From Rhodococcus sp. IEGM 1409 (GTDB taxonomy: Bacteria > Actinomycetota > Actinomycetes > Mycobacteriales > Mycobacteriaceae), in the NCBI RefSeq assembly GCF_030056735.1, contig NZ_JASHKN010000003.1, positions 499,984 through 563,983 on the forward strand: 64,000 nucleotides of DNA. The letters run 5' to 3'. Numbering within the stretch: position 1 is the stretch's first letter; each line of letters begins with the position of its first letter. The notes under the pieces were generated by a model. It saw nothing but the letters and a program-made list of their open reading frames with translations. It was not told the origin of the DNA and did no database searches. A program made the position numbers and the translations under genes. Shown in pieces: positions 51,430 to 59,630 of the stretch.

Positions 51430-52020
51430 TCAGGTGTGCTCCGAAACCATGATCGCCGTCGTGCCTGGTTCGAGTGCCCGAAAGATGTGTTCCTCGTCGC
51501 CGGGATAAGAGAGGTAGTCGCCCGGTCCGAGCTCGATCGGTTCTGCAGTCGGCCCGACCTCGGCCCGCCCCGTCCCGATCACCACGTGTTCGGTGGTGCC
51601 GCGGGCATGCGGAGTCGAAATGCGCGGCTCGCCCGGCTCAGCGACGATCCGGTACAGGTCGCGGCGTGCGTTCGGTGGGCTGGGCGCCAGGAGTGTCGCG
51701 ATGTACGACGCGTTAGCCGACGCAATCGCGGGCCCTTCTCCGGCTCGGATCAACTGAACGGTCTGTGCCTGCGAGTCGACGAGTTGCGAGAAAGGTACAC
51801 CCAATGCGTTGCCGAGTGCCCACAGCGTTTCGAGGCTCGGGTTTCCGAGGCCGGATTCGAGTTGGGAGAGTGTGGATTTGGCGATGTCGGCGCGCCGGGC
51901 GACCTCCGAGAGGCTCAAGCCCGCTCGGGTGCGCTCGCGTTTGAGCGCGACGGCCACCAGCTTCTGAGGGCTCTGATCCGTGCCAGTTTCATCACCACTG
52001 ACAATTTCACCACTGACCAT
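51430..52020 (-). CDS. XRE-family regulator with cupin domain
   Basis: 196 residues from ATG 52020. Residues 18-75 are a Cro/C1 HTH (LSLSEVARRADIAKSTLSQLESG); residues 110-195 form a cupin (HARGTTEHVVIGTGRAEVGPT, GDYLSYPGDEEHIFRAL). Such fusions often repress adjacent transport genes. It is divergent from azlC, with TTGAC-N7-GTCAA at 52049-52065 in the gap as a possible operator. Earlier starts in frame lie inside that gap and are less likely. Confidence 0.83.
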   Translation of the reverse strand: MVSGEIVSGDETGTDQSPQKLVAVALKRERTRAGLSLSEVARRADIAKSTLSQLESGLGNPSLETLWALGNALGVPFSQLVDSQAQTVQLIRAGEGPAIASANASYIATLLAPSPPNARRDLYRIVAEPGEPRISTPHARGTTEHVVIGTGRAEVGPTAEPIELGPGDYLSYPGDEEHIFRALEPGTTAIMVSEHT

Positions 52021-52084
52021 CGTTCGATTCTCCGATCGATTGTTCTTCTTGACGAACAGTGTCAATTCGTTCAACATAGAATAC

Positions 52085-52816
52085 ATGCGTTCTTTATGGC
52101 GAACAGTTGATCGCGACACCGTCCGGGTGAGTCTGTTGATCTGTCTCTCGGTGGCCATCGTCGGCGTGTCCTACGGTGTGACGGCAGGATCAGCTGGATT
52201 CTCGTTGTGGCAGCTCGTTGCATTGGCTGTGCTCGTTCTGGGTGCCTCCTCGGAGTTCTTGTTCATCGGAATCATCGCGGCCGGAGGCACTGCCGTCGCT
52301 GCCGTTGTAGCCGGCCTGCTGATCAACTCACGAAACTTTGCCTACGGATTGGCTGCGGGATCGTTTCTCGGCGGGGGTCGGCACAGAGACTCGGGCTGGT
52401 GCAGGGACTCGGGCTGGCGCAGGGACTCAGGCTGGCGCAAGTTGGTCGGCGCGCACCTGGTCAACGACGAAAGCGTCGCGGTCGCCATGGCGCAGGGCTC
52501 GGTGAAGCAGAAGCGTGCGGCTTTCTGGTTCTGTGGGATCGGGATCGCGGTGTCGTGGCCGATCGGAGCGCTCCTGGGCGGGCTGCTCGGCAGCGTCGTC
52601 CAAGATCCGGCCGCGTTGGGATTGGATGCCGCTTTTCCGGTTGTCATTCTGGCCCTTGTCTTGCCCGCGCTGAGGGAAAAGGTGACACTGCTTGCCGCTG
52701 TGATCGGTGCAGTGGTTGCGGTGGCAACGTCGCCGTTTCTGCCGTCGGGCATCGCGCCGCTCGTAGCTCTGCTGAGTATCGCGGTGACGATTCCGTTTCG
52801 GGAGAAGGTTCGATGA
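52085..52816 (+). CDS. azlC: Branched-chain amino acid exporter, large subunit (AzlC), with repeat insert
   Basis: 243 residues with AzlC features: FSLWQLVALAVLVLGASSEFL, GLLINSRNFAYGLAAG, GAHLVNDESVAVAMAQ and several later helices. Works with AzlD to export branched-chain amino acids or analogues. Between LAAGSFLGGG and KLVGAHLVNDE lie three tandem copies of an RDSGW unit (18-base DNA repeats at 52381-52434), which replace a short loop in relatives. Whether the protein tolerates it is unknown. Coupled to azlD by a four-base overlap. Confidence 0.85.
   Translation: MRSLWRTVDRDTVRVSLLICLSVAIVGVSYGVTAGSAGFSLWQLVALAVLVLGASSEFLFIGIIAAGGTAVAAVVAGLLINSRNFAYGLAAGSFLGGGRHRDSGWCRDSGWRRDSGWRKLVGAHLVNDESVAVAMAQGSVKQKRAAFWFCGIGIAVSWPIGALLGGLLGSVVQDPAALGLDAAFPVVILALVLPALREKVTLLAAVIGAVVAVATSPFLPSGIAPLVALLSIAVTIPFREKVR
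52381..52434 (+). repeat. Three 18-base tandem repeats in azlC
   Basis: Units at 52381-52398, 52399-52416 and 52417-52434 of the form GYRCAGRGACTCRGGCTG encode C/R-RDSGW repeats. They are in frame, so length changes would keep azlC open. Confidence 0.85.
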
Positions 52817-53133
52817 ATACGGCATCGGTCTGGATCGGCATTGTCGTTTTCGCTTGCGGCTCTTACGCTTTGCGGGTCAGTGGCGTTCTGCTACGCGCTC
52901 GGGTGACACTCTCCGACTTCGCCGAGAAGACCCTCGATCGTGCTGTCGTGGTGCTACTGCTCGCAGTGGTTGCGACCTCGACGATCTTCACCGGGTATGA
53001 AGTTGCGGGGCCGGCGCGAGTGCTCGGCGTGGCGGCCGGAGGCATCTGCGCCTGGTTCAAGGCTCCGTTGGTGGTCGTGGTGGTTGTCGCGGCCGGCACT
53101 ACTGCATTACTACGACTGTCAGGAGTGTCGTAG
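52813..53133 (+). CDS. azlD: Branched-chain amino acid exporter, small subunit (AzlD)
   Basis: 106 residues with three to four membrane helices: VWIGIVVFACGSYALRVSGV and RVLGVAAGGICAWFKAPLVVVVV. AzlD is the partner of AzlC and stabilises the exporter. Starts within the last codon of azlC (ATGA-type overlap) and its end overlaps the 3' end of the convergent bioQ by 15 bases. Confidence 0.85.
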   Translation: MNTASVWIGIVVFACGSYALRVSGVLLRARVTLSDFAEKTLDRAVVVLLLAVVATSTIFTGYEVAGPARVLGVAAGGICAWFKAPLVVVVVVAAGTTALLRLSGVS

Positions 53134-53775
53134 AGCTGATTCGGTGTGGGTCGAATTCAGGGTCGAATTCAAACGAGTGCGAATGCCGTCGATGAACAAG
53201 TCCAGGCCGAACTGGAAGCGCACTGTCGGATCGCCGTCGAGGAGGTCCTCGTCGGAGCCGCTGCCGATCACCTCGGGGGAGTCGGGGGAGATGGGAGCAC
53301 GGGTGAGTGCCCCCATTTCTTCCATCTGCGCTCGGGACTGCTCGTCGACGGTATGGCCGAGTACGTAATACAGCAGGGCATACGCCGCGAGTTGGGCGTG
53401 CTCGCGTGAGAGGCCGGATTCTTGCCCGGCTTGTACGAAGTGCTCGCGCACCTTGCTGTTTGTCATCCGTGAGGCGAAGGTGGCGCTGACCAACTCGGCG
53501 CCGTCGCGGTGTGCCAGCAGGGCAGACCGAAGTCTGTGTGCCAGTTCGGAATACGCCTCTTGCCAAGTCTCTGCGTCAACGGGGGCGTCAAGGTCTTCGA
53601 GGATCTTGTCGACGACCGCGCCGAGCAAGGTCTGTTTGTTCGGGAAGTGCCAGTAGAGAGCGCCGGGTTGGACGCCCAGCGAGGTTGCGAGCCTGCGCAT
53701 CGTGAGGTCGGCAAGTCCGAACTCGTCGAGTATCGCCATGGCGCCGTCCAGCACGTCGCCGCGTCGCAACTGCAC
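53119..53775 (-). CDS. bioQ: TetR-family biotin repressor BioQ
   Basis: 218 residues, GTG start at 53775 with AGGGGA upstream. N-terminal HTH ([40 protein letters not shown]) and a TetR C-terminal domain of the TetR_C_1 type. Actinobacterial BioQ controls biotin genes and is encoded divergently from bioB, as here. TGAACACCGTTCA and TTGTACGGTGTTCAA lie in the intergenic region and a matching site lies between bioA and bioF. The C-terminus has a small LNSTLNST repeat from a duplicated GTCGAATTCAG. Confidence 0.86.
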   Translation of the reverse strand: MQLRRGDVLDGAMAILDEFGLADLTMRRLATSLGVQPGALYWHFPNKQTLLGAVVDKILEDLDAPVDAETWQEAYSELAHRLRSALLAHRDGAELVSATFASRMTNSKVREHFVQAGQESGLSREHAQLAAYALLYYVLGHTVDEQSRAQMEEMGALTRAPISPDSPEVIGSGSDEDLLDGDPTVRFQFGLDLFIDGIRTRLNSTLNSTHTESALRHS

Positions 53776-53840
53776 TTGTCGTTCCCCTCGTTTCGTCCCG
53801 CTGTGGACCGCTCGCGATCGAATGTCGATCGGACCCGCCT

Positions 53841-53898
53841 TTGACAGTATTCCACCACGTCTCTAACGTGAACACCGTTCAACTTGTACGGTGTTCAA
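53841..53898 (+). promoter_or_regulatory. bioB promoter with two BioQ operators
   Basis: A -35 TTGACA (53841-53846) and a -10-like TAACGT (53864-53869) are 17 bases apart. A first operator, TGAAC-N3-GTTCA, lies at 53869-53881, and a second, TTGTACGGTGTTCAA, at 53884-53898. Both overlap or follow the predicted start site, as expected for repression. The second matches the bioA/bioF site with one change. Confidence 0.78.
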
Positions 53899-53924
53899 TT
53901 TTGCTGGTTCTGAAGGAGACGTCT

Positions 53925-54953
53925 GTGACCCCGCCCCCGATTAGCACGGCCCCTGCGACGGTCGACATCCTCGACCAGGCGCGTGAGCAAGTTCTCGAAA
54001 GAGGAGTTGGCCTGACCGAAAGCCAGGTGCTCGACGTACTCCGGCTCGACGACGACAGGCTCGAAGACCTGCTGGCTCTCGCCCACGATGTGCGTATGAA
54101 GTGGTGTGGACCGGAGGTCGAGGTCGAGGGCATCATCAGCCTCAAGACCGGCGGCTGCCCCGAGGACTGCCATTTCTGCTCGCAGTCCGGACTCTTCCAG
54201 TCGCCGGTTCGCGCGGCCTGGTTGGACATCCCGAGCCTGGTGGAAGCTGCCAAGCAGACTGCGAAGTCGGGCGCTACCGAGTTCTGCATCGTGGCCGCCG
54301 TCCGCGGACCCGACGCCCGGTTGCTCGCTCAGGTCGCTGCCGGCATCGAGGCGATCCGCAACGAGGTCGACATCCAGATCGCCTGCTCGCTCGGCATGCT
54401 GACCCAGGAACAGGTCGACCAACTGGCGGCCATGGGTGTGCACCGGTACAACCACAACTTGGAGACCTCGAAGTCCCATTTCCCGAACGTCGTCACCACG
54501 CACTCCTGGGAAGAGCGTTGGAACACGCTGCGGATGGTTCGCGAAGCAGGCATGGAAGTGTGCTGCGGCGGAATCCTCGGCATGGGCGAATCGCTGGAGC
54601 AGCGCGCAGAATTCGCGGCCAACCTGGCTGAACTGGAGCCGGACGAGGTCCCGCTCAACTTCCTCAACCCGCGTCCGGGTACACCGTTCGGTGATCTGGA
54701 CGTGCTGCCCGCCAGCGAGGCGCTCAAATCCGTGGCGGCATTCCGTCTCGCGCTGCCTCGCACGATCCTGCGCTTCGCGGGTGGACGCGAGATCACTCTC
54801 GGCGACCTGGGTGCCAAGCAGGGCATCCTCGGCGGAATCAACGCCGTCATCGTCGGCAACTACCTGACGACCCTCGGGCGTCCCGCCGAGAAGGATCTGG
54901 ATCTGTTGGTTGATTTGCAGATGCCGATCAAAGCACTGAACGACACTCTGTGA
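53925..54953 (+). CDS. bioB: Biotin synthase
   Basis: 342-residue radical-SAM enzyme inserting sulfur into dethiobiotin. CxxxCxxC motif in [13 protein letters not shown] (about residues 75-87), followed by [15 protein letters not shown] and [18 protein letters not shown] 53925 has GAAGGAG 8 bases upstream; earlier in-frame starts lie in the operator region and are rejected. The bsaP start overlaps its stop. Mycobacterial BioB is reported to need BsaP, so the coupling is meaningful. Confidence 0.95.
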   Translation: MTPPPISTAPATVDILDQAREQVLERGVGLTESQVLDVLRLDDDRLEDLLALAHDVRMKWCGPEVEVEGIISLKTGGCPEDCHFCSQSGLFQSPVRAAWLDIPSLVEAAKQTAKSGATEFCIVAAVRGPDARLLAQVAAGIEAIRNEVDIQIACSLGMLTQEQVDQLAAMGVHRYNHNLETSKSHFPNVVTTHSWEERWNTLRMVREAGMEVCCGGILGMGESLEQRAEFAANLAELEPDEVPLNFLNPRPGTPFGDLDVLPASEALKSVAAFRLALPRTILRFAGGREITLGDLGAKQGILGGINAVIVGNYLTTLGRPAEKDLDLLVDLQMPIKALNDTL

Positions 54954-55174
54954 GCACTCCGGTGACCGAAGAGCGGTACAACCCGTTCACCGGGCGTCGG
55001 ATCGTCGACGGTGTCGACGATCCGACGCCGACTGCGGCGTCGATGGGGCTAGAGCCTCCTCGCTTCTGCGAGCAGTGCGGGCGTCGCATGATCGTTCAGG
55101 TCAGCCCTGACGGATGGTGGGCGAAATGCTCCCGTCACGGTGTCGTCGACTCGATCGACGCCGCCCGCAGGTAG
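54950..55174 (+). CDS. bsaP: Biotin synthase auxiliary protein BsaP
   Basis: 74 residues starting at GTG 54950, overlapping the bioB stop. Conserved [12 protein letters not shown] near the start, then a Cys/His cluster [12 protein letters not shown] and WWAKCSRHG (C-x2-C ... C-x2-H), a likely metal or Fe-S site. It corresponds in position and sequence style to Rv1590, described as BsaP, which is needed by mycobacterial biotin synthase to make biotin. Identification is by order, size and Cys pattern. Confidence 0.85.
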   Translation: MSTPVTEERYNPFTGRRIVDGVDDPTPTAASMGLEPPRFCEQCGRRMIVQVSPDGWWAKCSRHGVVDSIDAARR

Positions 55175-55185
55175 CGTCACTCTGT

Positions 55186-55776
55186 GTGATCTCTCTTCGG
55201 CAGACTCGTCTGCGCACCGCGATCGTGATCGCCGCAACCACTGCGGGCGTGAGCGTGCTCGTTGGTGTGCTGTGGGCGTTCTTGGCTCCGGCAGAGCACC
55301 TGTTGGTGGTGTCCGAGGGGCGCGGCGTCGCGTTGACGGGTGAGAGTCTTCATCAGTTCGACGCGAGTGCTGTATTCATCTGGCTGGCACTGATCGTCGG
55401 TGTGCTGTCGGCGGTGGCGGCTTGGCTGGCGCGCCTGAGTCGAGGCCCGTATGCCCTGGGTGGGTTGATTGTCGGCTCAGCGATGGGAGCCGGCCTGATG
55501 GCGCTGGTGGGTTCGGGCTTGACCAAACTGCGTTTCCCCACGGTCGACAATCCGGCGGTCGGGGAGATCATCGCGCGGGCGCCGAACATCGGAACCTTGC
55601 TCGTCCTTCTGTTTCAGCCGCTCACGGCGTGCGTCGTGACTTTGGTTCTCGCAGTGCTCAATCCGTACGACGACCTCGGTGTGGGGGACCATCCGGAATC
55701 TGGGGATCCGGAATCCGGGGATCCGGCCACCGAGACCGAACAGACCGAAGTAGAGACCCAGCCGAAGCTCCCGTAA
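55186..55776 (+). CDS. DUF2567-like membrane protein
   Basis: 196 residues with four membrane helices (AIVIAATTAGVSVLVGVLWA, FIWLALIVGVLSAVAAWLA, ALGGLIVGSAMGAGLMALV, LVLLFQPLTACVVTLVLAVL) and a Pro/Glu/Thr-rich cytoplasmic tail with a small ESGDP repeat. Equivalent in position to Rv1591. Function unknown. GTG 55186 lies 12 bases after bsaP, so the two are likely co-transcribed with bioB. Confidence 0.78.
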   Translation: MISLRQTRLRTAIVIAATTAGVSVLVGVLWAFLAPAEHLLVVSEGRGVALTGESLHQFDASAVFIWLALIVGVLSAVAAWLARLSRGPYALGGLIVGSAMGAGLMALVGSGLTKLRFPTVDNPAVGEIIARAPNIGTLLVLLFQPLTACVVTLVLAVLNPYDDLGVGDHPESGDPESGDPATETEQTEVETQPKLP

Positions 55777-55787
55777 CTGTTACGTTG

Positions 55788-56618
55788 CTACGCCGGCGAC
55801 GTCGACGAGCGCTTCGCTTCGGACTCCATTCGCACGTCACCCAACAGTCGGCCCGAAATCAGCGCGCCCAACCGGCGGGTTGCGAAGCGAGTACTGATCG
55901 AGGACACCCAGTTCGGCAGTCCTGATACGACGGTCGGCGGCGCGTTGCGTCGATCCAGTGTTCGGAAAGCGGTGTCCACCACCTGAGTTGCCGTCTGCAT
56001 TCGCCCGACCGCTGCATCTTCGGAGCCGACTACGTCGAAGAACTCGGTGCGCGTCGGGCCGGGGCACACCGCCAACACGGTCAATCCGCTGCCGCGAGCT
56101 TCTGCCCAGAGCGCTTCGGTGAAGTTGAGTACAAAGGCCTTGGACGCGCCGTAGACCGCCATGCCCGGTGTCGGCTGGAACGACGCGGTGCTGGCGATGT
56201 TGACCAGTGCCCCGCGGCCGGTGAGAAGGTCGGGCAGGAATGTGTGCGTCAGCTCGACCAGTGTGGCGATGTTGAGCTGAATTTCGGACGTGACGCGCTC
56301 GAGGTCTTCGTCCACGAATGCTCCGTGTGTTCCGAATCCGGCGTTGTTGATCAGGGACGTGACCGTGATGTCGCGACTGGCCAGTTCTTGGTGCAGGGTC
56401 GCGCCGACGCCTGGTGTGGCCAGGTCTGCGGGCAGAACGGTCACGGAGATGCCGTGGGCGTCGCGGAGTTCGGTGGCGAGTGCTTCGAGGCGGTCTGCCC
56501 GCCTGGCGACCAGAACGAGGTTTGCGCCGCGAGCGGCAAAGCGATGAGCGAATTCCACTCCGAGCCCAGCGCTCGCTCCGGTGATGAGGACGGTGGTTCC
56601 GGCTACGTCGATGGCCAT
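55788..56618 (-). CDS. Short-chain dehydrogenase/reductase
   Basis: 276 residues from ATG 56618 with GAAGGAG 6 bases upstream. TGASAGLG (residues 14-21) binds NADP; NNAG, catalytic Ser in NIASTASF and YxxxK (YGASK) are present, then CPGPTRTEFF. Classical SDR, probably a carbonyl reductase. Divergent from a TetR gene across a perfect palindrome. A longer frame to 57320 is only the antisense of the TetR gene and rejected. Confidence 0.88.
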   Translation of the reverse strand: MAIDVAGTTVLITGASAGLGVEFAHRFAARGANLVLVARRADRLEALATELRDAHGISVTVLPADLATPGVGATLHQELASRDITVTSLINNAGFGTHGAFVDEDLERVTSEIQLNIATLVELTHTFLPDLLTGRGALVNIASTASFQPTPGMAVYGASKAFVLNFTEALWAEARGSGLTVLAVCPGPTRTEFFDVVGSEDAAVGRMQTATQVVDTAFRTLDRRNAPPTVVSGLPNWVSSISTRFATRRLGALISGRLLGDVRMESEAKRSSTSPA

Positions 56619-56667
56619 TGTGGCTCCTTCGGTTCGGGTGATCCCAAATGTAGGCACTGACACCATA

Positions 56668-56682
56668 GTTGTCAATGACAAC
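56668..56682. promoter_or_regulatory. Palindromic operator between SDR and TetR genes
   Basis: GTTGTCAATGACAAC has perfect 7-base arms around one base, 20 bases from the TetR start and 50 from the SDR start. Outer arms CACCATA (56661-56667) and TATGGTG (56690-56696) add a second, off-centre inverted repeat. Confidence 0.75.
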
Positions 56683-56701
56683 ATTTTGATATGGTGCCAC
56701 C

Positions 56702-57304
56702 ATGCCCGCCCACGAACAGCCGTACCATCACGGCAGCCTGCGACAGGAACTCCTGGCGTCGGCGGAAGCAACACTCGAACGAGATGGCGTCGACAAGTTG
56801 TCGCTGAGGCAACTCGCGCGCGAGGCGGGCGTGAGCCACGCGGCTCCGGGCAAGCACTTTCGTGACCGTCAGGCTTTGCTCGACGCCTTGGCCGAAAGCG
56901 GATTCCATCGGATGACCGGTGCGCTCGAGCGAGCAGTCGCGGATGCTCCACCGACCGCGAGGGCCCGGTTCTCCTCGCTTGCCAATGCCTACGTGGATTT
57001 TGCGCTGGACCATCCCGGACTTTTGTCGTTGATGTACAGCAACAAGCATGCACCGGGCGCCGCCGAAACTGTCGTGAACGCGGGGCATGCGACGATGGAC
57101 CTGACCGTCCGGCTCGTGTCGGAAGCTCAGTCCGCGGGTGACATTGCCGCCGGCGATCCGGAAAGTATTGCACTGGTTGCCTTTGCGACGTTCCATGGCG
57201 TCGCGACGCTTGCTGCAGGCGGAATGTTGGGCGACGTGCCGGTCGGCGATGTGGTGAACGCAGCTTCGACGGTCTTCTGGGCGGGGCTTTCTCGATCTGT
57301 CTGA
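56702..57304 (+). CDS. TetR-family regulator
   Basis: 200 residues. HTH in residues 8-55: HHGSLRQELLASAEATLERDG, LSLRQLAREAGVSHAAPGKHFRD. The C-terminal domain (residues 85-200) has the WHG-type TetR_C pattern (ALVAFATFHGVATLAAGGML). Likely represses itself and the divergent SDR through the GTTGTC palindrome; inducer unknown. Confidence 0.85.
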   Translation: MPAHEQPYHHGSLRQELLASAEATLERDGVDKLSLRQLAREAGVSHAAPGKHFRDRQALLDALAESGFHRMTGALERAVADAPPTARARFSSLANAYVDFALDHPGLLSLMYSNKHAPGAAETVVNAGHATMDLTVRLVSEAQSAGDIAAGDPESIALVAFATFHGVATLAAGGMLGDVPVGDVVNAASTVFWAGLSRSV

Positions 57305-57414
57305 TATGGGGCGCGCGCAATCCCCAGAGTTCTCACAGAACCAGCACAAGGGAAGCACAAGATTGCGGACTTACATAGGAGTCAAGAAGTTTGATTCCGA
57401 CTGGAGGTTCCGCA

Positions 57415-57747
57415 ATGAGCGTTTCAGAGATCGCCCTCAACAGGGGAGTTGTACTTGTCACGGACATCGGATTCGAGCACGGTGCGCGCACTGCCGCCGA
57501 GTTTCTCGACGCTGGTTGGAGCGTGGCAGTCACGGCGCGGACGGTCACCGAATTGGTGCGCATCATGGCGGGAAAACCCGCCCATCGCTTCTTTGCGATT
57601 GTCGCCGATCCGACGGATCGTGGGCAGGCCGATCGGATTCTCGATCGGGTGACGGCACGGTTCGGCGCAATCAACCGGGTCATCGATCCGGCCGGCGCCG
57701 TGACCTCGGTGTGGTTGCAGCGGGGAAGTTTCGAAGCTGTTGCCTGA
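57415..57747 (+). CDS. Short Rossmann-fold protein (SDR-like fragment)
   Basis: 110 residues with GGAGG 8 bases before the ATG at 57415. It begins like an SDR (NRGVVLVTDIGFEHGARTAAEFLDAGWSVAVTARTV; positions 9-43) and continues to IVADPTDRGQADRILDR, but the protein stops before NNAG and the catalytic Ser/Tyr/Lys, and the glycine motif is changed to DIGFEHGA. It cannot be a normal dehydrogenase: either a decayed SDR or a small nucleotide-binding protein. Confidence 0.6.
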   Translation: MSVSEIALNRGVVLVTDIGFEHGARTAAEFLDAGWSVAVTARTVTELVRIMAGKPAHRFFAIVADPTDRGQADRILDRVTARFGAINRVIDPAGAVTSVWLQRGSFEAVA

Positions 57748-57761
57748 CAGTGTGATCGGTG

Positions 57762-58490
57762 TCAGCTCGGGGGGCGTAGTGCGGCGAATTCATCGGTGAC
57801 CCGCAAGGTGGAGTCGGTGAAACGGTACAGGGCCGGTGGACGTCCACCCGACTTGCCGGACGGTGCGGTGTTACCGGTGGGAGTCAGAACGCCTCGACGC
57901 CCCAGTACGCGTTGCAAGTTGGTGGCGTCGACCTGGTAACCGAGTGCAGCGCAGTAGATTTCGCGAAGTGTCGACATCGCGAACTCTTCGGGGGCCAGCC
58001 CGAATGCGATATTGGTGTAGGAGAGTTTTGCAGCCAGTCGATTGCGCGCGTGCCGTACAACGGTTCCGTGGTCGAACGACATCTCCGGCAATTTCGAAAC
58101 GGGGTGCCAGGCCGTGTCCGGTGGAAGTTGTGGGTCGGCGCTGAGGGGAACAAGTCCGAGGAAGGTCGACGCGATGCGGCGCGGGCCCGGCACTCGTTGT
58201 GGATCACTGAAGACGGAGAGTTGCTCGAGGTGGGCGACCTTTCGTAGGTCGACCTTCTCGGCGAGGAGTCGTCGAGCGGACGTCGTCAGGTCCTCGTCGT
58301 CGCGCAAAGTGCCCCCGGGTAGGGACCACGTGCCCTTCTGTGGGTTGAGTGCGCGCTGCCACAGCAGCACGGCCAACTCTTCACGCCCCTGTGGGCAGTG
58401 ATCGCCGTCACCTGCATCGATGCGTGCAGGGAAGGTGCGAACTTGGAACACCGCTGCAAGCACTTCGTGGGTGGTGTTACTATTGGGCAC
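57762..58490 (-). CDS. nrtR: NrtR-type Nudix transcriptional regulator of NAD genes
   Basis: 242 residues. A Nudix fold spans residues 9-135, but the Nudix box ([20 protein letters not shown], near 59-78) lacks the catalytic REUxEE residues. A C-terminal winged-helix domain follows ([32 protein letters not shown]). This is the NrtR layout, which senses ADP-ribose or NAD metabolites and represses NAD synthesis. It faces nadABC over the palindrome at 58491-58513; the GTG start at 58490 directly borders it, so its transcript is probably leaderless and autoregulated. Equivalent to Rv1593c. Confidence 0.88.
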   Translation of the reverse strand: MPNSNTTHEVLAAVFQVRTFPARIDAGDGDHCPQGREELAVLLWQRALNPQKGTWSLPGGTLRDDEDLTTSARRLLAEKVDLRKVAHLEQLSVFSDPQRVPGPRRIASTFLGLVPLSADPQLPPDTAWHPVSKLPEMSFDHGTVVRHARNRLAAKLSYTNIAFGLAPEEFAMSTLREIYCAALGYQVDATNLQRVLGRRGVLTPTGNTAPSGKSGGRPPALYRFTDSTLRVTDEFAALRPPS

Positions 58491-58513
58491 GTTTTCGATC
58501 CTAAGTCGAAAAC
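58491..58513. promoter_or_regulatory. NrtR operator between nrtR and nadA
   Basis: GTTTTCGA (58491-58498) and TCGAAAAC (58506-58513) are perfect inverted arms around seven bases. It touches the nrtR start and lies 79 bases before the nadA ATG. Downstream, AAATCCGG (58525-58532) and CCGGATTT (58543-58550) form an additional hairpin in the nadA leader of unknown role. Confidence 0.8.
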
Positions 58514-58592
58514 CTCGAATACGGAAATCCGGGCCAGCCCGTCCGGATTTGAACTGGGTGACGAGCCCGGGTTCACGGTGAAGGAGAACGCC

Positions 58593-59630
58593 ATGACGAC
58601 CACGACGTTATGGGAGGGATCGGCCTCGCAGATTCACGACGGCCCCGGCGGATACAACGGAGTCGAAGCGACCCCTGAGTGGGCCGCTGAGATCAAACGT
58701 CTGGCTCGCGAACGCGGCGCGACGATTCTTGCGCACAACTACCAGCTGCCTGCGATTCAAGACGTCGCCGATCACGTCGGAGATTCCCTGGCGCTCTCGC
58801 GAATCGCTGCCGAGGCACCCGAGGACACGATTGTCTTCTGTGGTGTGCACTTCATGGCCGAGACCGCGAAGATCCTGTCGCCGTCCAAGACCGTGCTGAT
58901 CCCGGACGAGCGAGCCGGCTGCTCGCTGGCCGACTCGATCAATGCCGAGCAGCTTCGTGAGTGGAAGGCCGACAACCCGAACGCGCTGGTGGTGTCGTAC
59001 GTGAACACCACGGCAGAGGTGAAGGGTCTCACCGACATTTGCTGCACCTCGTCCAATGCCGTCGACGTGGTCAACTCGATCGATGCCGACCGCGAGGTGC
59101 TGTTCCTGCCCGACCAGTTCCTGGGAGCTCACGTCAAGCGCGTGACAGGCCGTACCAACATGCAGATCTGGGCGGGCGAGTGCCATGTGCACGCCGGCAT
59201 CAACGGTGACGAGCTGACGGCCAAGTCCAAGTCGCACCCCGACGCCGAGCTGTTCGTGCACCCTGAATGTGGTTGCGCTACTTCGGCTCTGTACCTCGCC
59301 GGTGAAGGCGCGGTCCCCGCGGACAAGGTCAAGATCCTCTCCACCGGCGGAATGCTCGACGCTGCCCGCGTCACCAAGAGCAAGCAGGTTCTCGTCGCGA
59401 CCGAGATCGGGATGCTGCACCAGTTGCGTAAGGCGGCGCCCGACGTCGATTTCCAGGCCGTCAACGATCGCGCGTCGTGCCCGTACATGAAGATGATCAC
59501 GCCTGCCGCGTTGCTTCGCTGCCTTCTCGAGGGCAAGGACGAGGTCCACGTCGATCTCGAGATGGCCAAGCGTGCGCAGAAATCGGTGCAGCGCATGATC
59601 GAGATCGGTAATCCGGGCGGCGGCGAGTGA
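58593..59630 (+). CDS. nadA: Quinolinate synthase
   Basis: 345 residues from ATG 58593 with AAGGAG 7 bases upstream. 4Fe-4S enzyme condensing iminoaspartate with dihydroxyacetone phosphate to quinolinate. Motifs: [32 protein letters not shown] [14 protein letters not shown], conserved Cys in AGCSLADSI and PECGCATS, and [14 protein letters not shown]. First gene of nadABC. Its stop overlaps the nadB GTG (GTGA). Confidence 0.96.
   Translation: MTTTTLWEGSASQIHDGPGGYNGVEATPEWAAEIKRLARERGATILAHNYQLPAIQDVADHVGDSLALSRIAAEAPEDTIVFCGVHFMAETAKILSPSKTVLIPDERAGCSLADSINAEQLREWKADNPNALVVSYVNTTAEVKGLTDICCTSSNAVDVVNSIDADREVLFLPDQFLGAHVKRVTGRTNMQIWAGECHVHAGINGDELTAKSKSHPDAELFVHPECGCATSALYLAGEGAVPADKVKILSTGGMLDAARVTKSKQVLVATEIGMLHQLRKAAPDVDFQAVNDRASCPYMKMITPAALLRCLLEGKDEVHVDLEMAKRAQKSVQRMIEIGNPGGGE

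Noticed and set aside
56619..57320. N-terminal extension of the SDR gene on the minus strand
   Set aside because: It is antisense to the TetR gene; the ATG at 56618 has a good ribosome site and a typical SDR N-terminus.
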